Shown piece after piece: positions 21,101-29,785 of a stretch of 64,000 nucleotides of DNA. Positions within the stretch are counted from its first letter, which is position 1. Every line of letters begins with the position of its first letter. The DNA lies in assembly GCF_029784135.1 (NCBI RefSeq), contig NC_073746.1:31898387-31962386 (forward strand), written 5' to 3'. Source of the stretch: Toxorhynchites rutilus septentrionalis. Lineage: Eukaryota; Arthropoda; Insecta; Diptera; Culicidae. The position numbers were made by a program, and so were the translations under genes. The notes below the pieces were generated by a model. It searched no databases and was not told the DNA's origin. It saw only the letters and a list, made by a program, of their open reading frames with translations.

Positions 21101-21629
21101 TTGCTCAATTCTGGGTAATGAGAGGGCTGACTCATTGGCAAAGGTAGGTGCAATTGAAGGCGATATTTATCAGCGTCAAATCGCCTTCAATGAATTTTAT
21201 TCTTTAGTACGTAAAAATACCATCGCTAACTGGCAACGCAAATGGAACGAAGATGAATTGGGTCGGTGGCTTCACTCGATTATCCCTAAGGTTAGCCTCA
21301 AACCATGGTTCAAAAGTCTGGACTTGAGTCGGGACTTTATTCGCACCTTCTCCCGACTCATGTCCAATCACTGTTCGTTAGACGCGCTACTCTTTCATTT
21401 TAATCTTGCCGATGGCAATATCTGTGCTTGTGGCCAAGGTTACCACGACATCGAACACGTTGTTTGGTCGTGCGAGGTGTATCTTGTTGCCAGATCGAAT
21501 TTAGAAAACTCTCTTCGGGCCAGAGGAAGACAGCCCAATGTGCCGGTGAGAGATGTGTTGGCTCGGTTAGACCTTGATTACATGTCCCAAAAAAAAATCT
21601 TCTTAAAAGTTATCGATCTTCGTGTGTGA
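18180..21629 (+). CDS. I-clade LINE ORF2 polyprotein (endonuclease C-part, reverse transcriptase, RNase H), 5'-truncated
   Basis: The 1149-residue frame is uninterrupted, although its first methionine lies in flanking hAT DNA and is not the native start. Residues about 14-145 are the C-terminal part of an APE-type endonuclease (LILGDFNSHG near 60-69, SALDLSL near 111, GSDHLPI near 136); the N-terminal catalytic part is missing. Residues about 385-660 are the reverse transcriptase, with YRPIAML, FLDIKGAFDSV (Asp492), GLPQGSCLSPLLYN and RQLADD (Asp581, Asp582). LADD in place of YADD recurs, to my knowledge, in culicine I-type elements. Residues about 866-990 are RNase H with a full D-E-D-D set (FTDGS Asp871, AELAA Glu904, VTDS Asp928, NERAD Asp984). 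A CACGxxxHxxxHxxxxC knuckle follows near the C-terminus. RNase H argues for I clade over Jockey. The intact frame implies a recent insertion; truncation of the endonuclease makes it non-autonomous. Confidence 0.9.
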   Translation: MRHSENVTNKTSKGIEAVAYHANIRGKDLCIVSLYWPPRVAVSRKQLVDMCSLLPEPRLILGDFNSHGTAWGEHYDDNRSSLIYDLCNSFNMTVLNTGETTRVPKPPANPSALDLSLCSNLLSLDCKWNVIQDPNGSDHLPIKISITIGSNSSESINMAYDLTRHIDWKKYANAIALAINSRDGLPPLEEYNFISRLIYDSAVRAQTKPIPGSTIRRRPPNSWWDSQCSKLYQDKSNAFKAFRKRGTIENFQTYLDLENQFKNLIKGKKRAYWRTFVGGLSRETSMKKLWKVARNMRNRSSSNESEEYSHRWIFKFARKVCPDSVPVQKIVRDIPQDRCDLDFEFSMVEFSLALLSCNNSAPGTDRIKFNLLKHLPDVAKHRLLNLFNRLLEHNVVPDDWRQVRIIAIQKPGKPASDFNSYRPIAMLSCIRKLLEKMILFRLDRWVETNGLLSDTQYGFRRGKGTNDCLALLSSEIQMAYAEKKQMASVFLDIKGAFDSVSIEVLSDKLHSRGLPPLLNNMLYNLLCEKHLNFSHGDSAVSRVSYMGLPQGSCLSPLLYNFYVSDIDNCLTQNCSLRQLADDGVVSVVGSKESDLQGPLQDTLNNFSTWAIGLGIEFSTEKTEMVVFSRKHRPAKPKLQLLGKPITHAMSFKYLGVWFDSKCTWGAHIRYLSKKCQQRINFLRTITGTCWGAHPEDLIMLYRTTILSVMEYGSFCFQSAAKTHLIKLERIQYLCLRIALGFMPSTHTMSLEVLAGLLPLKDRFNLLSLRFFIRCKVMNPLVIGNFEQLIGLNFHSGFMTSYHEFISMQVDPSSYIPNRVCFPDYINSSVHFDLFMKEKIHGIPDYHRSGIVPTIFNAKYGRINCDNMYFTDGSSMNESTGFGVFNEFFSTSHSLQNPCSVYIAELAAIHWALDSVASRPVEHYYIVTDSLSSVEAIRSVRPEKHSPYFLERIREILSALTRRCYVITFVWVPSHCSILGNERADSLAKVGAIEGDIYQRQIAFNEFYSLVRKNTIANWQRKWNEDELGRWLHSIIPKVSLKPWFKSLDLSRDFIRTFSRLMSNHCSLDALLFHFNLADGNICACGQGYHDIEHVVWSCEVYLVARSNLENSLRARGRQPNVPVRDVLARLDLDYMSQKKIFLKVIDLRV

Positions 21630-22003
21630 TTGTCCTTATATCCTTATATTTTCCTTTTCCTTTTCCTTCGCGAGAAATCAAATCCCTTCTTACTAACAAT
21701 AGAATAAGGTGAAAAGTAAATACATATTAGATATAAGATAGGCTTAAGAATTGAGTATGATGAATTTGAGTGCGAATGTGAGTGTGAACATTGTCAACAT
21801 ATCCTTATATCCCTTCCTTTTCCTGAAAAAATGTCACCCTTCTAAACTCGAGCAAACCGCGAGTAATCGGTTCTCTACTTCATTAACACTAGAATTAATG
21901 AAAAATGATTATATATACTTGTAACAATACAGATAGGAGTTTGGCTCCTTTAAACTTATGTAACTGAGCCTGTAAAAATAAACGATTTAATAAAAAAAAA
22001 AAA
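18192..22003 (+). mobile_element. 5'-truncated I-clade non-LTR retrotransposon with poly(A) tail
   Basis: The element starts within the endonuclease domain and ends with a 16-A tail at about 21988-22003. The 3' UTR of about 370 bp has CCTTATATCCTTATATTTTC near its start and GAGCCTGTAAAAATAAACG just before the tail. The left junction falls where the hAT transposase block FTMPHPS stops matching its family, near 18190. No target-site duplication could be found, and the two hAT pieces do not join in frame, so insertion may have come with a deletion or the hAT was already deleted. A second copy of its 3' end lies nearby in reverse at 23030-23460. Confidence 0.88.
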
Positions 22004-22004
22004 A

Positions 22005-22144
22005 AAACATCTAAGCGCCGAAAGCGAGCGAACCGTTATTTTTGAAGGCATCCAAGGAATTCCGTCCTCATGAAACTGATCAATTATTGCATTGTAAATG
22101 CTTTTATCATCAGCAGCACCAAATGATATTGCGGCAGTCATCAT
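22005..22144 (-). pseudogene. hAT transposase, internal fragment
   Basis: Minus-strand translation gives TAAISFGAADDKSIYNAIID and then QFHEDGIPWMPSKITV. In hAT transposases the RNase H-like domain has a stretch of the form GTAxxIYxAIxxFFxxxxIPWxNLIGFxxDG just before the second catalytic Asp. The match covers the first half and then degrades before the NLIGF block. The LINE tail is directly adjacent on the left and the SINE is on the right, so the gene is fragmented on both sides. It is the same element as the fragment at 17931-18190. Confidence 0.6.
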
Positions 22145-22203
22145 GTACCTTAATGTAGCTTTGCTGAAATGTAAGAAATTTCACACGTGGTAACAATCTG
22201 TAC

Positions 22204-22704
22204 TAAGGGGGCCTCCGTAGCCACATTGGTTGCGCGTTCGCTTAGTAAGCGATCGATCGTGAGTTCGAAACTCAGGGCCCTCATTGACCATCTTTGTGTT
22301 GTTACAGAATAACTACGTCCACGCAACAATCATCAGCGATGGAAATCGATCCACGGTGGAACAAAGATCGATTCATCCATACAACTGCTCTGCTCTGCAA
22401 GACACATCGGGCTGCTGTTCTATAAATAACTCAACAATGATCAATCAACTGTCTCCGCTGTCCGGTCTAACTGGATAATGGAAGAACAGATAGAAAACTC
22501 ATACGCCTAAATGGCTGCTACTGTGTAAATGTGTACTATATGGAATGGTATAGAAGGGAATACTCTAACGCCGAAAAATGGCAACTGTGTAATGTGCTAA
22601 TTATAGATATGATAAATATGTGACATGTACACGATTAAAATTCGGCTCTGTTACAGCTAAAATGCCAATGAGCCTAAAATAAATAAAAGGGACAAAAAAA
22701 AAAA
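22204..22704 (+). mobile_element. tRNA-derived SINE with 12-bp target duplication
   Basis: The duplicate AACAATCTGTAC flanks the insert (22192-22203 and 22705-22716). The head reads GGGGGCCTCCGTAGCCACAT, with TAGCCACATTGGTTGCG as A box and GAGTTCGAAACTC as B box near 22261, spaced as in tRNA genes. The 3' end is AAATAAATAAAAGGGAC followed by about 12 A. At 501 bp it is long for a SINE. A partial inverted copy of the head occurs at 56665-56740. Short frames inside (22284-22478) have no motif. Confidence 0.85.
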
Positions 22705-23029
22705 AACAATCTGTACCAATCTGTACTTTTTGACGAAAATCTGTACTCTGTAACGTACAGAATCTGTACCAAAAATAACGAAAAAATCTGTACCTTTCCA
22801 GATAAATCTGTACGTGTGGAAACACTGCTCATAACTTTTAAACTACGGGACCGATCCAGATGGTCGACATATCAAATTGAAGCTTATGAGTTAGTTTTCT
22901 TCGGAAAAATATTACGTTTGTCTAATGTTTCGCGATAATGAACAAAACTACCACTTTTGACGGAAAACTGAGAACCACTATATCGGTTTGGAATGGAATG
23001 GCTGTATATGAACATTTGATTAATTCAAT

Positions 23030-23460
23030 AGGAAACCGATTACTCGCGGTCGACTCGAGTTTAGAAGGGTGACCTATTTTTTTCAGAAAAAGGATGGGAC
23101 AAAGGGGATTGGAACAATGTTGATCACACTCAATTCTTAAATATATTCTCATATCATATATATTATGCAAGGAAGAAAAGGAGAGTATAAGGATATAGGG
23201 ACAATCACACACGAGGATCGATAGTTTTAAGGAAAACATATGTTTGGGACATGTTATCAAGTATAACCGAGTCAACACATCTCACGCTGGTCCCAATGTG
23301 TCTTCCTCGGGCCCGAAGGGAGTTTTCTATATTCGATCTGGTGACAAGATACACCTCACATGACATGCTCGATGTCGTGATAACCTTGGTCACAAACGCA
23401 GAGATTGTTGATGGCAAGATTGATACGAAAGTAGCGCATCTAGCTAACAGTAAAAGCATT
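23030..23460 (-). pseudogene. I-clade LINE 3' fragment, inverted second copy
   Basis: The minus-strand frame 23459-23205 ends with SCEVYLVTRSNIENSLRARG, then RH, and MSQTYVFLKTIDPRV. It matches the last residues of the intact polyprotein at 18180-21629 (SCEVYLVARSNLENSLRARG ... MSQKKIFLKVIDLRV). The 3' UTR follows to about 23035, including inverted forms of TTGTCCCTATATCCTTATAC and ACCGCGAGTAATCGGTTTCC. No poly(A) tail is recognisable. It carries more substitutions than the long copy and is therefore an independent, older insertion. Confidence 0.85.
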
Positions 23461-23461
23461 C

Positions 23462-24196
23462 GAAATCCCGATTGATTCGATCATCGTAATTTGTGACAAT
23501 ATTAGAAATTAACACCTAAGCATCAGTTTTGGAAATGTTCCAGCATCAAAAGGCACTGCAGACTAAAACTGATATAAATCTGACTGACAAAAAAGTGAAC
23601 AAGCTAGATTCGGTTCTTAAATCGAAACATTTTCTCAGATGCTGACACTTTCCGATTTTTTGAAATTTTTGAACATAAGGTAACAGAAACTTCAATCAGG
23701 TTAATTTTATAGCATGACAAGACCAGACCACATTTTCATAGAATGGTCAATAATTATCTGGAAAATGTTGACTGAGACGTTCTACCTCATCCACTAACTT
23801 TCGGATTACAGTTTGTTCAGTGGCGTCGATCCTTTCTGAAGAGCGGTATCGAGTTTGGTCATTTGCACGGATTAACTTCGTGAAAAGTGTCACTTACCTG
23901 CCCACAGCTTCAAGATGATCTGCCTCTTCATTCCCTGGGATCCCAAAACGGCCCGGTATCCATATAAATGTGATTTCGGAAGTTGCGCCAGTGAGCGCGA
24001 GTTTGTTGTATCCAAGGATGGGTCGATCTTTCCGAATCCAGGATCCAAATCTGAATCAAATCCAAAACCGGCCACAATTAAAGAAATCATTTATCTTGTC
24101 TAATATAAGTATTGAGAGTACAAATAAGTTTTCAGCGTTTTTTTTGAAAATTTCAACGCTTTATCATAAAAAGAAGAGAAGTCACAGATTATTCAA
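23462..24196. other. Non-coding, nothing firmly recognised
   Basis: Two overlapping opposite frames at 23890-24103 share an imperfect TCCNAANCCNGGATCCAAATC-like patch but show no protein motif. No terminal repeats were paired here. Confidence 0.3.
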
Positions 24197-25183
24197 AGTA
24201 GGGGAAAAGGGGGGAATTCGGACCACCTAAGCAAATCGCCTAATATTTCCAAACCAATACGGTCTAAATAAAAAATGTCACATTGTATTCTGAGCTACAC
24301 TTGTTTTCTCTCGATAAATAATGTTTAATCATTATATAAAGCTTTAATCTACCAAATATATCATAAAATAAAAGAGATGATTTTTGGACATTAAAGTTTG
24401 ATGCGGGGTGATTTGGACCGTCTGTGGGGTGATTTAGTCCAGTGTGTGTTTTATCGAAAAAAACATACTTATGTTTATGTAAAGTATTTTGGGATAATGT
24501 TACAATCAGTAACAATGTTTTGGGATCGATACCAGGTGTCTTGGCCAGATTTCAGACCAGAAAAGTTGGGTTGACACCATCTCGATTTCTGCATTAATCT
24601 TTTCACTGTTGGTCGAGCATTTTCAAACACTTTTGATGTTTGGTCAAAGAAAATCCGTTCTCGATGGCCTGCGTTGCTCTTTCAAGCTCCTCCTTCTTCC
24701 AACGTTGTCTGTCCATCCTCTTCTTGTAATTCAGCGGCATCTGGAATTAATTAGACCAAAGAAAAGTCTCAAACCTGTAGGACCAATTCACTCCACAGAA
24801 ACGTGTCCATGTCACCCCACACAACACGCAAAAATTAAAATGCAATTAATTTCATTTATTGTTATCAAACTTACAGTTTCGCTACATCAAATTGTTCCTC
24901 TTCTGTAGGCGAACAGAACTTTACTGCACAATACACGAAAAGTTTGGTTAATTAGCGGGAAAAAGCTTAAAACCACTATCGGAAAACTCACATTTTTTGA
25001 CGATCAAAGTGCTTGCTGTATTCATGCTACCGTTTCCCTCTACTTGTGAAGTTTTACCAAAGTTTTTTTTACTTTAGGCACATACGGTTCAACAATAGAA
25101 GGAAATGACATTATAGAAAATCCAAGTTGAGCCGTAATTTTTTAGATAAATGGGTGGTCCAAATCACCCCGTGTTACCCTACT
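24197..25183. mobile_element. MITE-like element with GGACCACC inverted repeats
   Basis: The left end reads AGTAGGGGAAAAGGGGGGAA then TTCGGACCACC. The right end inverted reads AGTAGGGTAACACGGGGTGA then TTTGGACCACC. A third internal copy of GGGGTGATTTGGACCGTC lies at about 24408. The repeats are about 35 bp and diverged. Target duplication is not clear. Internal frames (for example 24609-24908) have no motif. Confidence 0.65.
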
Positions 25184-25189
25184 GTTCAT

Positions 25190-25690
25190 CGCTAGCTATA
25201 ACCTTCTCCCATCTTTTTGGTAGGATACGGATTTCACGCTGAAAGAAGGACTGGTCTCTTGAGGCAGTCCAGTTAACGACCCATTATATGGTATAATCAT
25301 CGGAGGAAAATCGCTGCTCAGCCAGGCCATGTGTCATCGACCGGAACAAATGGTAATCGGAGGGAGCGATGTCTGGTGAATACGGCGGGTGGGGATTCGA
25401 TGCAGGAAACCTTTTCTTTTCTGTTCGCATGTGAAAAGGCGTCTTTCAATATCTCTCGGCTTCAACTCATATGGGACCCAATTGGCTTGTTTTCGAATCA
25501 TTCCGAGGTGCTTTAATTAATGTGAAATTGCTCGTTGTGTTACTTCCAACATTTCTGCAAGTTTGCGTCTGGCATTGATCTTCATCGAGTAATTCCAACT
25601 CCAATTCCTCTTCTTCGAGTTTTTTGGGTGATGGGAAAAATGTATGACTTTGAGGATTCAATACGCAGTGATACTTGAAGCCTCAACTCT
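25190..25690 (-). pseudogene. Mariner transposase relic with large internal deletion
   Basis: Minus-strand translation, with frameshifts, reads KKLEEEELELELLDEDQCQT, LAEMLEVTQRAISH, a stop, then LKHLGMIRKQANWVPYELKP and RDIERRLFTCEQ. These are the N-terminal helix-turn-helix and linker blocks of mariner. Then the catalytic centre is missing and the sequence resumes at NPHPPYSPDIAPSDYHLFRS with MTHGLAEQRFSSD, followed by SFFQREIRILPKRWEKVIAS. The third catalytic Asp in YSPDIAPSDYH is present, but the first two are deleted. It is a dead, internally deleted copy. Terminal repeats are not recognisable. Confidence 0.88.
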
Positions 25691-25699
25691 TATCTTTAT

Positions 25700-26885
25700 A
25701 ATAAAGTTGTGTTCAGTGTTGTCCGATGTGTATGTTTGAAATGGCAAACCTATTGAGTCAAACGATTGGGACTTAATTGTACATCCAATATGGTAGACCG
25801 GGGCAAGTTGATACGAAGTTAAAAAAAAATCTTTCATTTTTTTTCAAAGTCATCTTAAAAAATCACTAATTCACTAAATTGAAATCTGTTTGCAGCATAT
25901 ACAAGGTATAACAGAATTTCGATAAACAATTGGGATTCACACTGGATGTTTCGAAAAATATCAATTTTTAAAATGTTTAGTTTTCATATCCAATGTTTCA
26001 ACTTATCCTGAGAGCGAGGTAAGTTGAAACGCAAACTGTCATGAGTTTATTGTGCGGTTTTGTTCCTCGAACTGATTGATGAAATACTAAATTGAAGGAA
26101 TTATATATAAACAATTGGAAAAAGGGGTTTTGGTACACGTGAGATGTGGAGGAGTAGTCTGATATACGCAAAATGGACACTACATACTAGGAATTAATAT
26201 ATGAAACAATAACATCAAGAATACTAATTTCGGTGCTTTCACGTCAGAGTAGAGCCACTTGAAATAACCACTAATAAGGTTTATGGGATCATTCAAATCT
26301 TCAAATATTACTTAACGCACTCAAAAAGGGAGGCGAAGATGGCTTGTGGGAACTTTTTTAGAAATAAATCCAACTAAACCTAAACATTTTTATTCAAGTG
26401 TCAATACATGTTACATGTTATGTTATGTAGAGAAAAAGGAGTTTGAAATATAAATTGAAAAACTGCGTTACGTAATGTTTGAATGAGTCCTTGTATCAAA
26501 ATTAATAAATTTTACTTGTATCATGTCAGTGTATTCATAAATTGTGTAGAACAGGCTGAGGATCGAAATATGAATGATTCTCTTTTTTTTTAAATTTATC
26601 ATCATTCATTCATACAGCATTCACCGACAAATAACGTCCGGTATCTGCAGTAGTGTTTAAAGAAATAGTCGATTTTTACTGATTTCAACTTACCCCAGGG
26701 TTTTCCGTTCCGTTTCCGATTTTTCCGTTCTAGTTTTCAAAACCCCTACATTTGATTATCCCTATTCGATTACCTGACGTGCAATTCTGGCGATATTTTT
26801 GAAAAAAAAAATCAATGCTTTCGGACCGATTGAGTCAGTCGTCAGTTGACCATTCTTTCCTTATTCTTGGAGGCACAACAGGTCA
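25700..26885. other. AT-rich non-coding DNA, no gene recognised
   Basis: GGGGCAAGTTGATACGAAG near 25800 and CAACTTACCCCAGGG near 26690 could be diverged ends of a further MITE with the GGGGTAAGTTGAAAC theme (also CAACTTATCCTGAG and GAGGTAAGTTGAAAC near 25998-26025). I cannot confirm target duplications. No coding signal. Confidence 0.3.
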
Positions 26886-26889
26886 GCGA

Positions 26890-27480
26890 TATGGAGCAGA
26901 AGTATTCTGGAAGCGTCCGGTTTCGCCTGGTTTCTTAACCGGAACAACTAGACTGTCAAACCATTCTTGAGGGAAATCACGTTCGGTCAATATCTGGTTG
27001 AAGGTTACCAAAAGGTTCGCCTTGGTTAGTTTTTCAAGGAGCGGATGTCGTCTATAGACGACACTCGTAGAGAAAGGGTTAAAGTCCCCTAGAACGATTA
27101 TTGGGTCGGTTATATTCCTCAAGGTGTTGACCAGTTTATTCCGTATATTGGAAACTTTCTGGCTCGGCAGGTATATCTAGATGATTGTCACCAGGAACGG
27201 GTGGTCAACTGAAGATTATCTAGACGCGGGGCCTGTAGGGGGTAGTGAGTGTTGATGAGGCTACAAATTTCGTCACTGAATTTGAATGAGTCAGACTATT
27301 ATCGTCCAACAGTTGACGGAATCCCAACCACATTAGATAGTTCATATAGACCTTGAATGTGTCAAAACCATCTATTTGTGTTCCAGTTGCCAGTACAGCT
27401 TCATCCCGCTACCCATGAGCAAGAGAGCAATATCACCGTGAAGCGACACCAAAACAGGCAAGACTGCCTCACTGATCAAT
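26890..27480 (-). pseudogene. Non-LTR retrotransposon relic joining endonuclease to reverse transcriptase
   Basis: Minus-strand translation includes YLPSQKVSNIRNKLVNTLRN followed by ITDPIIVLGDFNP, the endonuclease block ending in the catalytic GDFN. After FSTSVVYRRHPLL the same frame continues with NQILTERDFPQEWFDSLVVP, VKKPGE and a degraded YR, which is the first reverse transcriptase block (family form WKxAxVxPIxKPGK...YRPI). So about 250 residues between these domains are deleted. Upstream the endonuclease N-terminal part is decayed by stops to about 27480. Clade cannot be decided (I, LOA or Jockey types are possible). Confidence 0.75.
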
Positions 27481-27489
27481 GCTAATTCA

Positions 27490-29785
27490 CCAGAAATGCA
27501 AAACTGTTGTCATGTTTATGACTTCATTTCGCACCGATCGACGCTTTGCCCCACTTGCTTGGCTTGGCTCCTCGTCGGGAACACCCCGGGCGAAAGCGAA
27601 CGAAGCTTTTATGCCGTAAATCAATATCAAATGTGACAATTATTATTGGCCATTCTTTCGCACCCAGACGGAGCGAGCGTCCGGGCTGGGTGGGGTCAAC
27701 GGCCAGTCGGACGGGTGACAAATTGACCACGGACCGTTCACCGATCGCGGTTTTGGCCCAGATTGACCATTAGACGGGGAATACTGTGGCAGTTCGGTCC
27801 ATCGGTTGCTGGGTCCCTGGGACCTGTGCACGACCACCCGCGAGTGACTCTCAATCCGCGCATCGATCTCGTAAGGGACCAATAAAACGGCAGTAAAACA
27901 TGACTTGGACAGAGGACGGTTTTATGTCTCGCCAAAGATGGATTTACGCGTTTGATGTCTATATATACTCGAAGCCGGACCGTGCCACAACCACCTGAGG
28001 ATACCCTCCGATTGGACCCTAAGCCAACTCCGAAATCACTTTCATAACTTTATTCCCCCAGAAGGCATTACGGGCAATAAAATACTGTGGAAGCGATTCT
28101 CGAAACGATTTTCCTTTTGCAATACGATATCAGTCAATCACGTTGCGGTCCATAGTCGGAACAGTTGGAATGCTGTCATCGGTTCGATCGTTTTAATTAC
28201 ACACTAAAAAGTTTTTACCGATTAACGTGCGTGAGATAAGCCAGACGGGGTGGGTAAAACGCAGCGAAATTTTCAAATTGTTCCTTCAGCTTCATTCCGA
28301 CAAACAGACCCAGCTATGGATTACCATCGATTACTATCTCGAATCTCGTCTCGCATCGATCGAGATCGGATCCGATAGCCAATCTCCCAGTCCGGTGGTC
28401 ATTTGCGCTCGTCAGACTGCTTCCATTACAGGCTTCAGGGAGGTTTCGGTTTCCCTTTTACGAACCTAGTAAAGTACCACGCGGGTCGTCCCGTTGAGCA
28501 CAACTCTATTTGAGGTGGCCTCTCGGCGAACGCCGGTGTAGGATGTCTTTGGCGCTGCTCCTTTTGCTCGCAGGTGACACTAATAGAGACAAATAGTTTA
28601 CAATACGAGCGGATTATGGCAATAAATTTTTGCTCCTCCACGAGCAGAAGGTGTTGTCCATATGGTACAGTTGTTGGCCACTGCTCTTCGATCATCGTGC
28701 ATGGGTTTCGGAGTGTGACGATCGTAGCTGTTTTAATTTCAGAATTAACTTTCTCAACTTTGTAGATTAGATCAGTTTTTTACATTTAAATTTTACTACT
28801 CCTTCGACAGTCGTAAAACCAAATCTGGGCACAAAGATCAACTCTCGTAAAGGAATTGTTTTATTCATTTTCAGTGCTAATTTTAATTCCACAGATCCAG
28901 ATAGCATTGAAACAACCGTTGAGAAAAATAAGCACTACACAGTATTCGGCATCTAAAGTAGCATTGTGAGCCAAATTCTAGCGGTAAATTTGACACTGCT
29001 CCTCGTCTCGGGAACCCTATCATACCTTGATTTAGGCGGATATCGAAGTGAGGCAAGCTGCGGGGGAATAGAATACAGACGAATCTCTCGAAGCAAGACG
29101 TGAAAATATTTACAACTCAATTAATTTACACCTTCACAGCGGCAGCACTCTCTGTCTGTCCGTCTGTCTGTCTGGTTGTGTCTCGCCCTCAGCGCATGTT
29201 CGTTCGCTGTGGACCAGCGAGTAATGATGCCACCCACGCTGTTCACCTGATGGGGGAAGTGAAAATGGGAAAGCGAAGGGAGGGAAGCACGAAGGAATAA
29301 TTTTGCGCAAATCGTCTTAAGGCATAAACACGCGATTTATTGCATTTCTGCGATCGGCTCTCCTTGCGACTTGGACACACACCGAGAGAAATGCATTGAA
29401 ACGCTTGCGCGCCCGCTCATTTCCGAAAGGGTGTAAATTGGGTGGAGATCGAGATAAGTTATGGAAACAACACGGTGCAATGTCACAACACAACTCATTG
29501 TGTCATTTGTCAATCCCTGCCGGCCGCGGGAATGTTAGTTTTGTGCCGATTTCAAATTGGATCATTTATCAAGTGACTGGGTGGTTTCTCGCTGTGGGAA
29601 GAAGTTGAGATATGGGGCTTGCATTCACTATTACCACCTTTGAGGTGGATGGTTTACAGCTGGAAATTCGCTTGAAAATGTCAGCATCAGTGCTGTGCTG
29701 TTTTTTTCAAAGCTAAGTGAAATTTTCAAAATATATAATCAAATTCAAAACATTTGATTCATTTATCGTTTGTTTTTATAACGAA
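27490..29785. other. Unique-looking, GC-richer host DNA
   Basis: No repeat partners in the window. Frames at 27524-27935 and 28435-28695 lie antisense to each other and have biased arginine/proline composition, so they look like composition artefacts. A CTGTCTGTCCGTCTGTCTGT run lies at 29152-29171. CTCCTTTTGCTCGCAG|GTGACA near 28573 is a weak acceptor/donor juxtaposition. This region could be conserved non-coding or intronic DNA. Confidence 0.35.

Larger units (their letters stand above)
17797..22827 (-). mobile_element. hAT transposon with perfect 8-bp TSD, broken by a LINE and a SINE
   Basis: The left end begins CAGTGTTCCCACATTTAAAT and the right end inverted begins CAGTGTTTCCACACGTACAG. 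The octamer CTCATAAC flanks both ends exactly (17789-17796, 22828-22835). The transposase, on the minus strand, survives only as two pieces (17931-18190 and 22005-22144). Between them sits the I-clade LINE, and a tRNA-SINE lies upstream at 22204-22704. Removing this element restores one continuous copy of the surrounding MITE, so insertion order can be read: MITE, then hAT, then LINE and SINE. Confidence 0.9.
17299..23006. mobile_element. MITE/DNA transposon ends with CAGCCATTCCATG terminal repeats, split by a 5-kb hAT
   Basis: The left end reads TATACAGCCATTCCATGTCA followed by AACCAACATAGTGGTTCTCA. The right end inverted reads ATACAGCCATTCCATTCCAA then ACCGATATAGTGGTTCTCAG. TA lies at each border, consistent with a TA-inserting element. 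Its body occupies 17300-17796 and 22828-23006; joined across the hAT it would be under 700 bp. Related internal sequence appears near 34280-34470 and 53660-53790, showing a multi-copy family. No coding frame in the body. Confidence 0.75.

Noticed and set aside
18170..22020. Target-site duplication of the long LINE
   Set aside because: The sequences next to 18190 and after the poly(A) tail share no clear direct repeat, so none is claimed.
28555..28580. Third recursive splice site (TCGCAG|GTGACA)
   Set aside because: The pyrimidine tract is short and the donor weak; expected by chance in 64 kb.
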